Translations under genes and position numbers: made by a program
Shown here: positions 21,413-32,221 of the stretch, one piece after another
Numbering within the stretch: position 1 is the first letter of the stretch
How the letters are laid out: every line of letters begins with the position of its first letter
NCBI GenBank assembly: GCA_963971305.1
Contig: OZ020306.1
Span: forward strand, 53,666,686 to 53,730,685
Source of the DNA: Arcuatula senhousia
Taxonomy: Eukaryota > Mollusca > Bivalvia > Mytilida > Mytilidae
Length of the DNA stretch: 64,000 nt
Direction: 5' to 3'
Notes under the pieces: generated by a model
What the model saw: only the letters and a program-made list of their open reading frames with translations
Database searches by the model: none
What the model was told of the DNA's origin: nothing

Positions 21413-22329
21413 AACGAAGTGTGGGAACATATTGTTTTTACTCCGTTTCTTCTTCTTCTTCTTCTTCTTCTTCTTCTTCTTCTTCTTCTTCTTCATCTTC
21501 TTCCGCACTCCAAAAAACGCTTGTCCGGGTATAGCCGAAGAGATGTGAAGACTTAACTTTATGAAATTTTCCACAGTGATAGGGCACATATCAGAGGGTT
21601 GCACAACATTTTCGAAATTTTCAAAATGGCCACCGTTTCCGAGTAAACAGCGAAAGTTCATTATATAGGACATTGCTATATCTCGGTAACCTAGGTGGTC
21701 AGGACCTTGAATCTTGGTAGGATTATAGAGCTTGTTGAGTACTACAAAAATATTTAAAAAAAATTCGAAGCGATATTTACCGTTTTTCCGCAAATTGCGA
21801 AAATGTGAAATTTCAAAATCCAAGATGGCCGACAAAATTTAAAAGTGCTTGGATTTTGTTAAAAATTAATATTCTGGTAGATTTTGATGATGCGAGTAAT
21901 GCTCCACATCAGAGGTGTCTATAAGGAGTTCGAATTTTTTTAAATGGCCGCTTTTTTTAATAAATAGCAAAAGTTCATTATATAGGACAGTGTCATATCT
22001 CAGTAACCCAAGTGATGAGCACCTTGAAACTTTGTGGTATAAGTACTACAAAAATATTTTAAAAGTTCTAAAGAGATATTTACAGTTTTTCCGTTAAATG
22101 CAAAAACGTGAAATTTCTAAATCCAAGATGGGCGCCAAAATTTATCCAAGATGGCATGTGTAAACACATCATTGACAATGCCATGAACATTATACATATA
22201 TATTTTATATTTTTATATCATTAGCACATTCTATAAATCTGAAAAAGGCAGTATTTTTGCTGCTTTGCGGTACATCTTGTTCGTTTGGGGAACATCTGTG
22301 ACGGCTGCCGTCACAATCAGTACTCGTTT
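21413..22329 (+). mobile_element. Family B element, complete, about 0.92 kb
   Basis: The 5' end ATGTTCCCCAAACGAA is matched by its perfect 16-base reverse complement at the 3' side (about 22280-22295). Next to the 5' end is a weaker hairpin arm, GTGTGGGAACAT, and then a CTT microsatellite (about 21444-21502). The 3' hairpin TGACGGCtGCCGTCA lies at about 22299-22313. The open frame with a lysine run on the minus strand is the microsatellite read backwards. Confidence 0.85.
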
Positions 22330-22626
22330 CAAACTTAAGTTGTTGATTTTTGTACCACCGGGGCCTGATATATGGTTTTCAGACAGTTGAGGTTTTGGTC
22401 TATGAAACTATCACTGTGCTGAGTGACTCTGACCCCGTTTTTCCAGTGACTCTGTGGACTTAAGTCTTTCTTTTCAAATCCCAAACATCTTTTTAAGATT
22501 TTTGTGCAAGTTTAATTGCTAGGCATCTGATATTTGGTATAAAGACAGTTTGGGTTGTGGTCTACGCAACTGTTACCTTGACCCCATTTTCACTCTTCAG
22601 TGACTTTGTGAACTTAGTTTTTTTTT

Positions 22627-23180
22627 GTCTCGCCTGCGAAGCAGAGCGGGATATAGGTGTTACTTTACTGGCGGCGGCGACGGCGGCGTTAACTTTTTGG
22701 AAAAGTTTTATTAGCACCTCCATATCTCAAGAACTATAGGTCCTGGGTTGATGAAACTTGGTATGCATATGCCCCAGTAGTAGCCTAGCACAGTTGCATC
22801 CCCATCTTTTGACCTTGCCCTTGATTTTCCGGTTGAGTGATTTGACAATTTTCAATACATATAATAGCAATGGAAAAGTTTTGTGAGCAACTCCATATCT
22901 CAAGAACTATAGGTCCTAGGTTGATGAAACTTGGTATGCATATGTCTCAGTAGTAGCTTAGCACAGTTACATCCTCATCTTTTGACCTTGATCTTGATTT
23001 TCCGGTTGAGTGACTTTGATTATTTTTATTGCATATATTTGCAATGTTTAGGTTCTATAAACATCTTTTGATCTCAGAAACTGAAAATCCATGTAAATTC
23101 AAAATAAAGTGGAAGTAAGAAAGAATAATTGTTTCTGATGGTGCCGGCAGGCGAGACATAATTTAGTGTTAACTCTTGTT
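22627..23180 (+). mobile_element. Family C element, complete, 554 bp
   Basis: It has the 5' motif GTCTCGCCTGC with hairpin arm, a GGCGGCGAC repeat, about two core units ('tcaagaactataggtcc'), and the 3' module 'agtggaagtaagaaagaata' followed by GCAGGCGAGAC and AACTCTTGTT. The same 3' module ends the copies at 10486 and 35835, so copies differ mainly in core-unit number. Confidence 0.85.
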
Positions 23181-23742
23181 TAGTCTTTGTAAGAGTTTTG
23201 TGGAAAATGAATATCAAGAAAAATATAATAGCTTCTGATATTTAGGATATTGATGAATTAAATTAGGGTTTTTGTGTCTGTCACCATGTCATCTAGCCTT
23301 GACCTCATTTTTACACTTATTGACTGTTAACATTGTTTTTTTTTGTTCTGTTTTTTTTTATCTTAAATCTGTTACTCAATGACTATGATATCTAGAATCA
23401 CTTTAGATGGTCCACAGGGAAATGTCATTCACTCCCCTGCCAAAATGACATTTACTTTTGGTAACCTCTGATGTCAACAACTCAAGGTCTAGATAAACTT
23501 TTAATGCATTTTTGTATTTCTCCAACAGGTGTGAATTAATGAATGAATAATTGAATAACTAGGTATTCTGACGGTGCTGGCATGCGAGACATAATTAAGT
23601 GTTAACCCTTGTACTAATTTTGTCTACATCAATTTTGTTGGGAGACATGCTGTTTTTGTCCTGTCCATTTGTCTATTAGAAAGTTATTTTCCTAACTCCT
23701 TTTAAAATACTTTACTTTATTTATCAAATCTATCACTATTAG

Positions 23743-23915
23743 GTTCACAGTTTATAGAAGCTTTAGAGAATGGTGTATCTAAGTATCCCTCATTAGAAGG
23801 TAGATTTCCCCAGGTAGCAGGGATATCTTATGGGTTTGATCCTTCCAAACCTCCAGGACAAAGAGTTGACCCAGAATTAGTTCAGATTCAAGATCAGTAC
23901 ATTAAGATGAATGAG
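23743..23915 (+). CDS. 5'-nucleotidase-like phosphoesterase, next exon
   Basis: It continues the C-terminal domain of the same gene. Visible motifs are SQFIEALENGVSKYP, GRFPQVAGISYGFDP and KPPGQRVDP, all typical of the 5'-nucleotidase C-terminal domain, where the F-P-Q-V-x-G stretch is strongly conserved. Two bases at the exon start complete the glycine codon split at the end of the previous exon, and the exon closes on a codon boundary before the donor GTAAAT at 23916. No frame damage is seen. The following exon, expected to hold the conserved GKDGY-like segment near the end of the domain, was not found in the window, so the gene runs on through a long intron. Confidence 0.88.
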
Positions 23916-24652
23916 GTAAATTTATTGCATAAGACTTGTGGGTTTAATTATAGGAAAAGATTTGTGCACTGTCCCTTGGCATTGATTGAATAACAATTAG
24001 TCAGAGAAAATGAAAAGGGGAGTTAACGCCTTACTCAACCTCCAACCTGGTGGATAAAGGATTTGTCATCAAGGTTACCTTTCTCTTGAATGCTTGTCTA
24101 TCACAGCCGAGGAAGCCATTTTATCCTGGTTTTATGTTTGATTATTTCCCTTGTCTAAGATGAATTGTCATCCAAGCCTAACCATATTTATCTGGCTGAC
24201 TTTTAATACGACAGCTTAAAATTGTTGACGTATTATGGTATGATGCTGTCATTGTCTGTTAACTTTAGTGTTCCCACAATACAATGTATCATCCGATTGT
24301 ATAAAATTGACAATGATGTAAGATGGATGGGATTGATTTTGGGGGTCCTCCCTTTTTCCCCCGCTGCAACTCGGATATTTCGTATGCAGCTTCAGGACGG
24401 GGTTTGATCTGATGGGATGCGTTTTCAGGTCTGTTGTTTTCCTACTTCCTGTTTAATTAGCCGACTCATAAATTTTTGGCGTAAAAGATTGAAACTTCTT
24501 CGTAACATATTTTGCAGCTATTATTAATTCTATGCTTTTGATATCAGGTAGGGTCTCATATGGTGGGATGCGTTTTTAGGTCTGTCGCTTACCTACTTCT
24601 TGTTAAACGGGATTGATTTTGGGAGTCTCCCCTGTTTAGTTTGGTCCAGGTG
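23916..24652 (+). other. Intronic remnants of D and H elements
   Basis: A degenerate D 5' end (ATACGACAGCTTAAAATTG with CGTATTAT) is at about 24208-24240, with D core to 24360. H core phrases ('gatgggatgcgttttcaggt', 'ctacttcctgttta') follow at about 24390-24610. None is intact. The region 23916-24200 holds nothing recognised. Confidence 0.5.
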
Positions 24653-24842
24653 AGGTATTGCTATCACTTGGCGTCCGTCGTCGTCATCGTTCGTCGTCGT
24701 TAACTTTTCTTCAAACTTCTTCTCCTCTGAAACGGCTGCACAGATTAAAATCATATTTGGTCTGTTAGTACTTTAGGGTATCCCCCACAGAACTGGCGTG
24801 GGGATTTTAGATTGGTCTTAAAACATAGCCGCAATGGCTAAA

Positions 24843-25089
24843 TAAAGGTAATAACAAAACTACCGAACTTGAATGATCAATCTCATAGTCCAGAGAAAAT
24901 GACAAAAAACGAATCAGTCACACCGGAAAATTGCTGGATTGCAATGGTCTTTGACTTGGTACAGGCATTTCAAACAGAATTGTGGGTTGAACCAGGTTTT
25001 ATGGTGCCAAACCTCCCTCTTCCATTGCGATCTTAGGATCCAGTAATGACCATAGAACACAACATAGTTGTGAGACACAATAGGGATAT
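24843..25089 (-). mobile_element. 5'-truncated retroelement tail, minus strand
   Basis: This is the reverse complement of the 3' UTR also found at 11500-11779, 39310-39595 and 52949-53172. Its 3' terminus (AATAACAAAACTACCGAAC on the + strand) is at the left, and it is truncated near AATATCCCTATTGTGTC at the right. It carries a few private differences, so it is an independent copy. Confidence 0.75.
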
Positions 25090-25377
25090 TTTATAAAAAT
25101 GGAACATAGGGATGAATTGCAGTTTTTGCAAATAACTCAAAAACGGCTACAGATATCAAAATTCTGGCATCAATATAAGTGATCAGCACCTCAATATCTA
25201 CCTACCCTGAAATTTTTAAGAGTTATTGCCCTTTTTGTGGATTTTTTTTTTGAAAATTTTGCAACTGTTTAGCTTAATATCTTAAAAACTAAACAAGATA
25301 TTTGAGGAATTTGAATTGCATTTTGTTTAGCACATTAAGATCTACAAAATATTTAACATAATGGTGCAGAATTGCTG

Positions 25378-26157
25378 TTTTGACTAAATTGACTCGATTG
25401 ACATATGAGTTCAATTGACTCAATTGAACAAAATTGTAAAAAGAGTCAAAAAAGTCAATCCAAATCAATTTATACAATGGTCCAATTGAACTACTGATCA
25501 ATTGACACAATTGACTCAATTGATTCAATTGAACTCATACGTCAATCCGGTCAATCCAGTCAATCGAGATCAATTGACACAATTGACTCAATTGATTCAA
25601 TTGAACTCATATGTCAATCGAGTCAATCCAGTCAATCGATGTCAATTGACACAATTGACTCAATTGATTCAATTGAACTCATGTGTCAATCCGGTCAATC
25701 CAGTCAATCGAGATCAATTGACACAATTGATTCAATTGAACTCATATGTCAATCGAGTCAATCCAGTCAATCGAGATCAATTGACTCAATTTATTCAATT
25801 GAACTCATATGTCAATCGAGTCAATCCAGTCAATCGAGATCAATTGATACAATTGGCTCAATTGATACAATTGGCTCAATTGATTCAATTGGCTCAATTG
25901 ATTCAATTGGTTCAATTGATTCAATTGAACTCATAGGTCAATCGAGATCAATTGATACAATTGACACAATTGATTCAATTGAATTCATATGTCAATCGAG
26001 TCGATCCAGCCAATCGAGATCAATTGATACAATTGACTCAATTGATTCAATTGAACTAATATGTCAATCGAGTCAATCCAGTCAATCGAGATCAATTGAC
26101 ACAAAAGACTCTATTGATTCAATTGAACTCATACGTCAATCGACGTCCAATTCTCAT
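25378..26157 (+). repeat. Left satellite arm, 9-base CAATTGA-type units in about 72-bp blocks
   Basis: Successive 9-mers (TCAATTGAC, ACAATTGAC, TCAATTGAT, TCAATTGAA) are organised into larger units with CTCATATGTCAATCGAGTC and AATCCAGTCAATCGAGAT. Higher-order units vary from about 55 to 75 bp. Because 9 is a multiple of three, long open frames reading SIDTIDSIE-like peptides arise; I do not count them as genes. Confidence 0.85.
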
Positions 26158-26867
26158 AAATAAATTCAAATTCAAACTCATTATGTTTCTCTGATAAAAA
26201 ATTCTTTCGGAGTCATCGATTTTTTCTGAATCACTATGTATAATGTAGTGATGTAAATTGGGGTACATGAGAGGCCTGTACTATGGTTGAACATGACTTC
26301 GAATCCATTATTAGATGCAAGATTGCCTTTCATGAAATCTCACACATCAAACCATGGGCTGAAAACAGGAGTACCTAGGGCTTGGACTCCAGAGTCTGTA
26401 ACTTCCAATTGAAACTTGGGATACAGTTTTATGTGTACTTTCTTGGGTCAAATAATGAGGCTGCGCAGCGCAGTTGCCCGGCGGAGCGATGCCTTGGCAT
26501 AGCGGAGGGCGACACCCCGAGGACTTGACTTGACTTTACTATTCTGGAAGCAATACCAGATTGATCTTTATCTTCAGCATACAGCGCAGCGGAGGGCACC
26601 GGAGGGCACAATAGCAAGCGACACCCCCTCTATCAGATACTACTATCACTTTGATCTATCTTTGTCAATTGGTCTGAGAAGCAATTGTATTAAAGCGCCC
26701 CCCATTATAAGACATGAATATGCACATACTCATTAGTGTGTTTTGTGATACCATTACAGCGGGGATACCATTAATACTAGAATATCCCCGCTGATACCAT
26801 GGTAATAACTGACTCATTACATAGCATGTAACTCGATATATATGATACAGGACATCAATGGATTGAA
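26158..26867. other. Unique centre of the Foldback element with a GC-rich patch
   Basis: No transposase-like frame was found. About 26455-26620 is markedly GC-rich (GCTGCGCAGCGCAG, GCGGAGGGCGACACCCC) in an otherwise AT-rich region, and GCGGAGGGC and GCGACACCCC recur there. The rest (26160-26440) is ordinary single-copy-looking DNA that may be captured sequence; a minus-strand stretch reads plausibly but matches nothing I recognise. Confidence 0.45.
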
Positions 26868-28090
26868 TTAAGTCAATTAAACTGTGCAAAAGCAATTGAG
26901 AAGGATTGACTACATTGACAAATGAGTTCAATTGATTCAATTGACACAGTTGAACCGGGATATCAATTGAGTCAATTGTGTCAATTGAATTGTGCAAAAA
27001 CAAATAAGAAGGATTGACAGCATTGAATTATGAGTTCAATTGATTCAATTGACACAATTGTACCCGGTGATCAATTGAGTCAATTGTGTCGATTGAACTT
27101 TGCAAAAACAAATAAGAAGGATTGACTACATTGATAAATGAGTTCAATTGACACAATTGAACCGGGAGATCAATTGAACCAATTGAGTCAATTGTGTCAA
27201 TTGAACTGTGCAAAAACAAATTAGAAAGATTGACTGCATTGACATACGATTTCAATTGATTCAATTGACACAATTGAAATTGAAGATCAATTGAGTCAAT
27301 TGTGTCAATTGAATTGTGCAAAAACAAATAAGAAGGATTGACAGCATTGAATTATGAGTTCAATTGATTCAATTGACACAATTGAATCCGGTGATCAATT
27401 GAGTCAATTGTGTCAATTGAACTATGCAAACACAAATTAGAAGGATTGACTACATTGATAAATGAGTTCAATTGATTCAATTGACACAATTGAACCGGGA
27501 GATCAATTGAGTCAATTGTGTCAATTGAATTGTGCAAAAACAAATAAGAAGGATTGCCTGCATTGACAAACGAGTTCAATTGATTCAATTGACACAATTG
27601 AACCCGGTGATCAATTGAGTCAATTGTGTCAATTGAGTTGTGCAAAAACAAATAAGAAAGATTGACTGCATTGACATACGAGTTCAATTGATTCAATTGA
27701 CACAATCGAACCGGGAAATCAATTGAGTCAATTGAGTCAATTGTGTCAATTGAACTGTGCAAAAACAAATAAGAAAGATTGACTGCATTGACATACGAGT
27801 TCAATTGATTCAATTGACACAATTGAAATTTGACATCAATTGAGTCAATTGTGTCAATTGAACTGTGTAAAAAACAGATAAGAAGGATTGACTGCATTGA
27901 TATACATGTATGAGTTCAATTGATTCAATTGACACCATTGAACTGGGAGATCAATTGAGAAGGATTGACTGCATTGATCACATATGTTGATGAATTGACT
28001 CGGTTGAAAAATGGATCAATTGTTAAGGATTTATATGAATTACTGTTATGGATTGACAGGATTGAAAAAGATGTCAATACAGTCAATTCA
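26868..28090 (-). repeat. Right satellite arm, about 108-bp units
   Basis: About ten units of roughly 108 bp carry GTGCAAAAACAAATAAGAAG, then GATTGACTGCATTGACATAC and several CAATTGA words. Reverse-complemented, the unit contains TCAATTGAACTCGTATGTCA, which matches the left arm block (TCAATTGAACTCATATGTCA). The arms are thus homologous but have diverged in unit length. The unit is 36 codons and stop-free on the minus strand, giving spurious frames of up to 181 residues. Confidence 0.85.
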
Positions 28091-29542
28091 GCAATACTGC
28101 ACCACACTCATATTTAATAGGGTCAACGTTGTAGGACCTTTCCTTTTATTAAGTCAAATTGAAACCAAACTTGGTTTGGTTATTTATTAGCATTAGGTGT
28201 TGGGATTGATGATTCATCTCAAAATATGGTGGCTGTGTCTGAAAATAGAACATAGGGGCAAATTGCAGGTTTTTTTTAAACTCAAAAACGGTGACATATT
28301 TTTAAATTTTTGTAGAGAACAAAAGTGATCAACACCTCAAGATATACCAGCCCTGACATTTTGAAGAAAATCCAACAACCCATGTATAGGAGTTATTGCC
28401 TTTTTTGTTGCTGTTGATTTTTTTTGCAAATTTGCACCTATTAAGCTCAATATCTTTAAAACTATATAAGATATATGAGAAATTTAAACCGTATATTGTT
28501 GAGCACATCACGATCTAAAAAATATGTTAAGATTCAACGTTGTAGGACCTTTCCTTTTAGGGTTTATTCCCCTTAGAACGACAAAATGACAATTTTCACA
28601 GCATTTCCTCTTTAACTCCTCTGACACCATAAGTTCAATAGAAAACAACTTGGTATGGTTATTTATTAACATAAGGTGAAAAGAACATATTTGTGGACTA
28701 TTGATTGGCTCTAAAACATGGCCGCCGTGGTAAAAATAGAACATAGGGGTAAATTGCTATTTTTTTGCTAATTACTCAAAAAGGTGACAATTTTTTAAAT
28801 TCTGATAGAGAACAAAAGTCACCCGCCCATCAATCAGCACCTTTAGATATACCTGCCCTGAAATTTTGAAGACGATCCAACAACCCATTGGGTAATTGCC
28901 CTTTCATCTTGATTTTTATGAATTTTGCACTTACAAAAATGTATAAAGGTCAATATCTTAAAATCTATATATAATCTATGAGATATTTAAGAAATGTTAA
29001 TTGCATATTGTTAAGCACATCATGATCTACAAAAATGTAAAAACGTCTAGATTGTAATACTGTTCGTTTTACGGGTTATTCCTCTTAGAGTTTTGAAAGA
29101 AGAAGACAATTAAAAAGTTTCAACTCTGCACAATGCAATCATTACTACATTAAGTTAAACCATATTGTCAGATGACCCCCTTATCAAACTTGTCAAATAG
29201 ATTTTGCCTAAAATTGCCTTTACTTTAAGTCAGGTGAGCGATACAGGCTCCTGTGAGCCTCTTGTTTGGTCATTGGAACAACTTGTGTGAGCAATTCCTC
29301 TAAAATTTTGTTCGGTTGTTTGCAGTTTTATTATGATTCCATAAAGGAATGTATGGTTAGTGCCCCCTATTTTATAAAAAAAATAAATCTTATGTAAAAT
29401 GCACTTTATAAATGGAGTAAAATCGTTCAAGTTTCTGAGAATGCTTTCAATCACCAATAGTCTACTTAGTTTTTCTTCTTATTATTTTAAAGACACCTTT
29501 TACAGGGTAAAATTAACAAAATCGAGAAAAATGTTGATTTTT

Positions 29543-30098
29543 GGTCGGATTTCACTAGTGAAAATCCGGGTTATAAAAAGGTGAATGTCAGGCGGGCGGG
29601 TGGGGAAAATACTTTCGTAACAGTTTTCTCAGCAGCTACTAATCACAGCCTCTTGATATTTGGTATGCAGCATCATCATGGGGACCCATAACGTGGGAAT
29701 CGATTTCAGGTCTATGCTCACCTACTTCTTGTTTACCGACTGAGTTAGTTTTTGACATTAATGTACAATAATAGAAAATTTTCGTTATAGTTTTCTCTGC
29801 AACGACCAATCACAGCCTCTTGGTATTTGCTATGCAACATCATCATAGGCTCCCATAACATGGGATTCGATTTCAGGTCTATCACTCACCTACTTCCTGT
29901 TTACCGACTTAGTATTTTTTTACATTAATGTTCAATAATAGAAAATGTTCCTTACAGTTTCCTCAGCAACTACTTATCACAGCCTATTGATATTTTGTAT
30001 GCAGCATCAGCATGGACTCCCATAAGGTGGGATTCGGTTTCAGGTCTGTGGCTCATATACTTCCTGTTAAACGAAATCCGGCCATTTCTGTCTTTGAC
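29543..30098 (+). mobile_element. Family H element with three core units
   Basis: The start GGTCGGATTTCAC folds with GTGAAAATCCGG. Three core units of about 170 bp begin near 29609, 29779 and 29948 ('cagcctcttgatatttggta'). The 3' side has GAAATCCGGCC at about 30072-30082. The exact 3' terminus is uncertain because an A element starts at 30107. The 276 bp before it (29267-29542) hold only a diverged family I scrap. Confidence 0.7.
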
Positions 30099-30106
30099 CC
30101 TTTTTT

Positions 30107-31573
30107 AGCTCACCTGACCCGAAGGGTCATGTGAGCTATTGTCATCACTTGGCGTCCGTCGTCCGTCCGTCGTCCGTCCGTCGTCCGTCGTCCGTCGTCC
30201 GTCGTCCGTCGTCCGTAAACTTTTTAAAACGTTAACTCCTCTGACACCATAAGTCCAATTGCAACCAAACTTGGTATGGTTGTTCATTAGCATTCGGTGC
30301 TTAGAACTGATGTGGGGATTTTTGATTCGTCGTAAAACATGGCCGCCATGGCTAAAAATAGAACATAGGGGTAAAATGCAGTTTTTTGCAAATAACTCAA
30401 AAACGGCTACAGATATCAAAATTCTGGCAAGGGTAAAAGTGATCAGCACCTCAAGATCTACCTACCCTGAAATTTTGAAGAAAATCCAACGACCCATGTA
30501 GGAGTTATTGCCCTTTTTGTGGATTTTTTGCAAATTTTGCACCTGTTTAGCTCAATATCTTGAAAACTATACTAGATATTAGAGAAATTTAAATTGCATA
30601 TTGTTTAGCACATCAAGATCTACAAAATATGTAACAGGGTCAACGTTGTAGGACCTTTCCTTTTAGGAGTTATTGCCCTTAGAACGTCAAAATTTAGCAT
30701 TTTAACAGCATTTCCTCATGACATTGAAAACATTAACTCCTCTGACACTTCAAGTCCAAATGGAACCAAACTTGGTATAGTTGTTTATTAGCATTAGGTG
30801 TATAGAACTGGTGTGGGGATTTTTGATTGGTCGTAAAACATGGCCGCTGTGGCTAAAAATAGAACATAGGGGTAAATGGCAGTTTTTTGCAAATAACTCT
30901 AAAACGGTGACAGATTTCAAAATTTTGATTGGGAACAAAAGTGATCAGCATCTCAAGATCTACCAGCTCTGAAATTTTGAAGAAAATCCAACAACCCATG
31001 TAGGAGTTATTGCCCTTTTTGTGGATTTTTGCAAATTTTGCACCTGTTTAGCTCAATATCTTGAAAACTATACAAGATATTTGAGAAATTTAAATTGCAT
31101 ATTGTTAAGCACATAAAGATCTACAAAATTTGTAACAGGGTCAACCTTGTAGGACCTTTCCTTTGAGGAGTTATTGCCCTTGGAACGTCAAAATTGAGCA
31201 TTTTAACTGCATTTCCTTATATTGAAAATGTTAACTCCTCTCACACTTTAAGTCCAAATGGAACCAAACTTGGTATTATTGTTTATTATTATTAGGTGTA
31301 TAGAACTGTTGTGGGGATTTTTGATTGGTTGTAAAACATGGCCGCTGTGGCAAAAAATAGAACATTAGGTTAAACTGCATTTTTTTGCAAATAACTCAAA
31401 AAGGGTGACAGATTTTTAGATTTTGATTGAGAACAAAAGTGATCAGCACATTTAGATCCACCATATTGTCAGATGACCCCCTTATTAATCTTATGACCCT
31501 TTCAATGTTAAATAGACTTTACTTCAGGCACATATGTCAGGTGAGCGATTCAGGCTCCTGGGAGCCTCTTGTT
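30107..31573 (+). mobile_element. Family A element, complete, 1,467 bp
   Basis: It has a perfect-type 5' hairpin (TGACCC gaa GGGTCA within AGCTCAC/GTGAGCT), a long CGTCCGTCCGT array at about 30150-30220, and three long core units. The 3' end CAGGTGAGCG, hairpin GGCTCCtGGGAGCC and TCTTGTT close it. It is one of the best-preserved A copies and a good reference for the family. Confidence 0.9.
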
Positions 31574-31982
31574 AGAAGCTCAAATTGCTATTTTCAAAGG
31601 CCTCCCCCTACATAACCCAGGGATTGTGTAACTGATCTAGACTTTAATTGAAGTAAATTTGAGAATTCAGTTACAAATTTTCTGGGTCAAGAAGGCGAAG
31701 GCAACTAAAAGTAAAAAAAATTACTAAGAATTGTCCAATTTCAGTCAATTTAACAGACATCTTACATATTTGGTTTGTTTTAACATCCTGTTCATCAATG
31801 TCAGATGCAATATTTAAACGTTGTTAAAACAAGTTTGTACATACGCTTGAACTTATGGATAGCACAGGAAATTTGTTAAAAACAGTTTTGTATTTTTAGT
31901 CATATTAAGGGCCAAATATGGGACTTACTGTACCTTGTCCTTTGATGGGAATAATAGGACTAGATTGACTTATTCCTTTTAT
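31574..31982. other. Spacer, nothing recognised
   Basis: AT-rich sequence between two A elements with no supported gene or known repeat. Confidence 0.5.
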
Positions 31983-32221
31983 AGCTCATCTGGCCAAAGA
32001 CCATGTGAGCTTGTGCCATCACTATGTGTCCGTCGTCGTCAGTCATTGTCGCCCGTTAACAATTTCAAAAATCTTTTCCTCTGAAACCACTCAACCAATT
32101 TAACTGAAACCTGCAGGAATGATAAATGACATGTTGGCAACAAACAACATTTTGAAATGATTCGATAAAAAACATGGCTGTCGTTGCTAAAAATAGTATT
32201 GGGGATAAAACAGCAGTTTTT

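Larger units (their letters stand above)
21044..23613 (+). mobile_element. Family C remnant interrupted by B and by a second C
   Basis: C core units ('tggtatacagacagtt', 'cagtgactctgtggactt') occur at about 21120-21410, 22370-22620 and 23190-23570. The 3' motif CATGCGAGAC and GTTAACCCTTGT end it near 23613. No C 5' end was found at the left side. Confidence 0.6.
15734..23742 (+). other. 8-kb intron filled with nested mobile elements
   Basis: It lies between two exons whose phases match (one base left over, two bases resumed). It holds H, A, B and C elements and a retroelement tail, listed separately. The donor is GTGAGA at 15734 and the acceptor ends TATTAG at 23742. Both inserted-element orientation and the gene read on the + strand. 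Stretches not covered by an element (15734-16275, 23614-23742) hold nothing recognisable. Confidence 0.8.
25357..28109. mobile_element. Foldback-type transposon with satellite arms, 2.75 kb
   Basis: The 8-bp sequence ATATTTAA flanks it at 25349-25356 and 28110-28117. Near-terminal inverted repeats read TGGTGCAGaATTGCTG at the left and, reverse-complemented, TGGTGCAGtATTGCTG at the right, followed by AATTGACT-like sequence. Both arms are long tandem arrays of CAATTGA-based units in opposite orientation, so the element is a large inverted repeat with about 700 bp of non-array sequence in the middle. This matches the plan of Drosophila Foldback (FB) elements. No transposase was seen. An 8-bp duplication is compatible with hAT- or Mutator-like mobilisation. 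Confidence 0.8.
24653..29266 (+). mobile_element. Family A element carrying the Foldback insertion
   Basis: A diverged 5' end (CAGGTGAGGTATTGCTATCA and a CGTCGT-rich run) starts it, and A core phrases continue to 25356 and resume at 28110. The 3' end CAGGTGAGCG, hairpin GGCTCCTGTGAGCC and CTTGTT lie at 29231-29266. It is interrupted by a minus-strand retroelement tail and by the element at 25357-28109. The phrase across the second insertion, 'ctacaaaatattt' then 'agggtcaacgttgta', is contiguous in other A copies. Confidence 0.75.

Noticed and set aside
21401..21835. 144-codon minus-strand frame with a long lysine run
   Set aside because: It is the CTT microsatellite of the family B element read in reverse.
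25378..28090. Possible CRISPR-like array or repeat-protein gene
   Set aside because: Units vary in length, are built of 9-base words, lie in two opposite arms of one transposon and lack unique spacers; long frames follow from unit sizes divisible by three.
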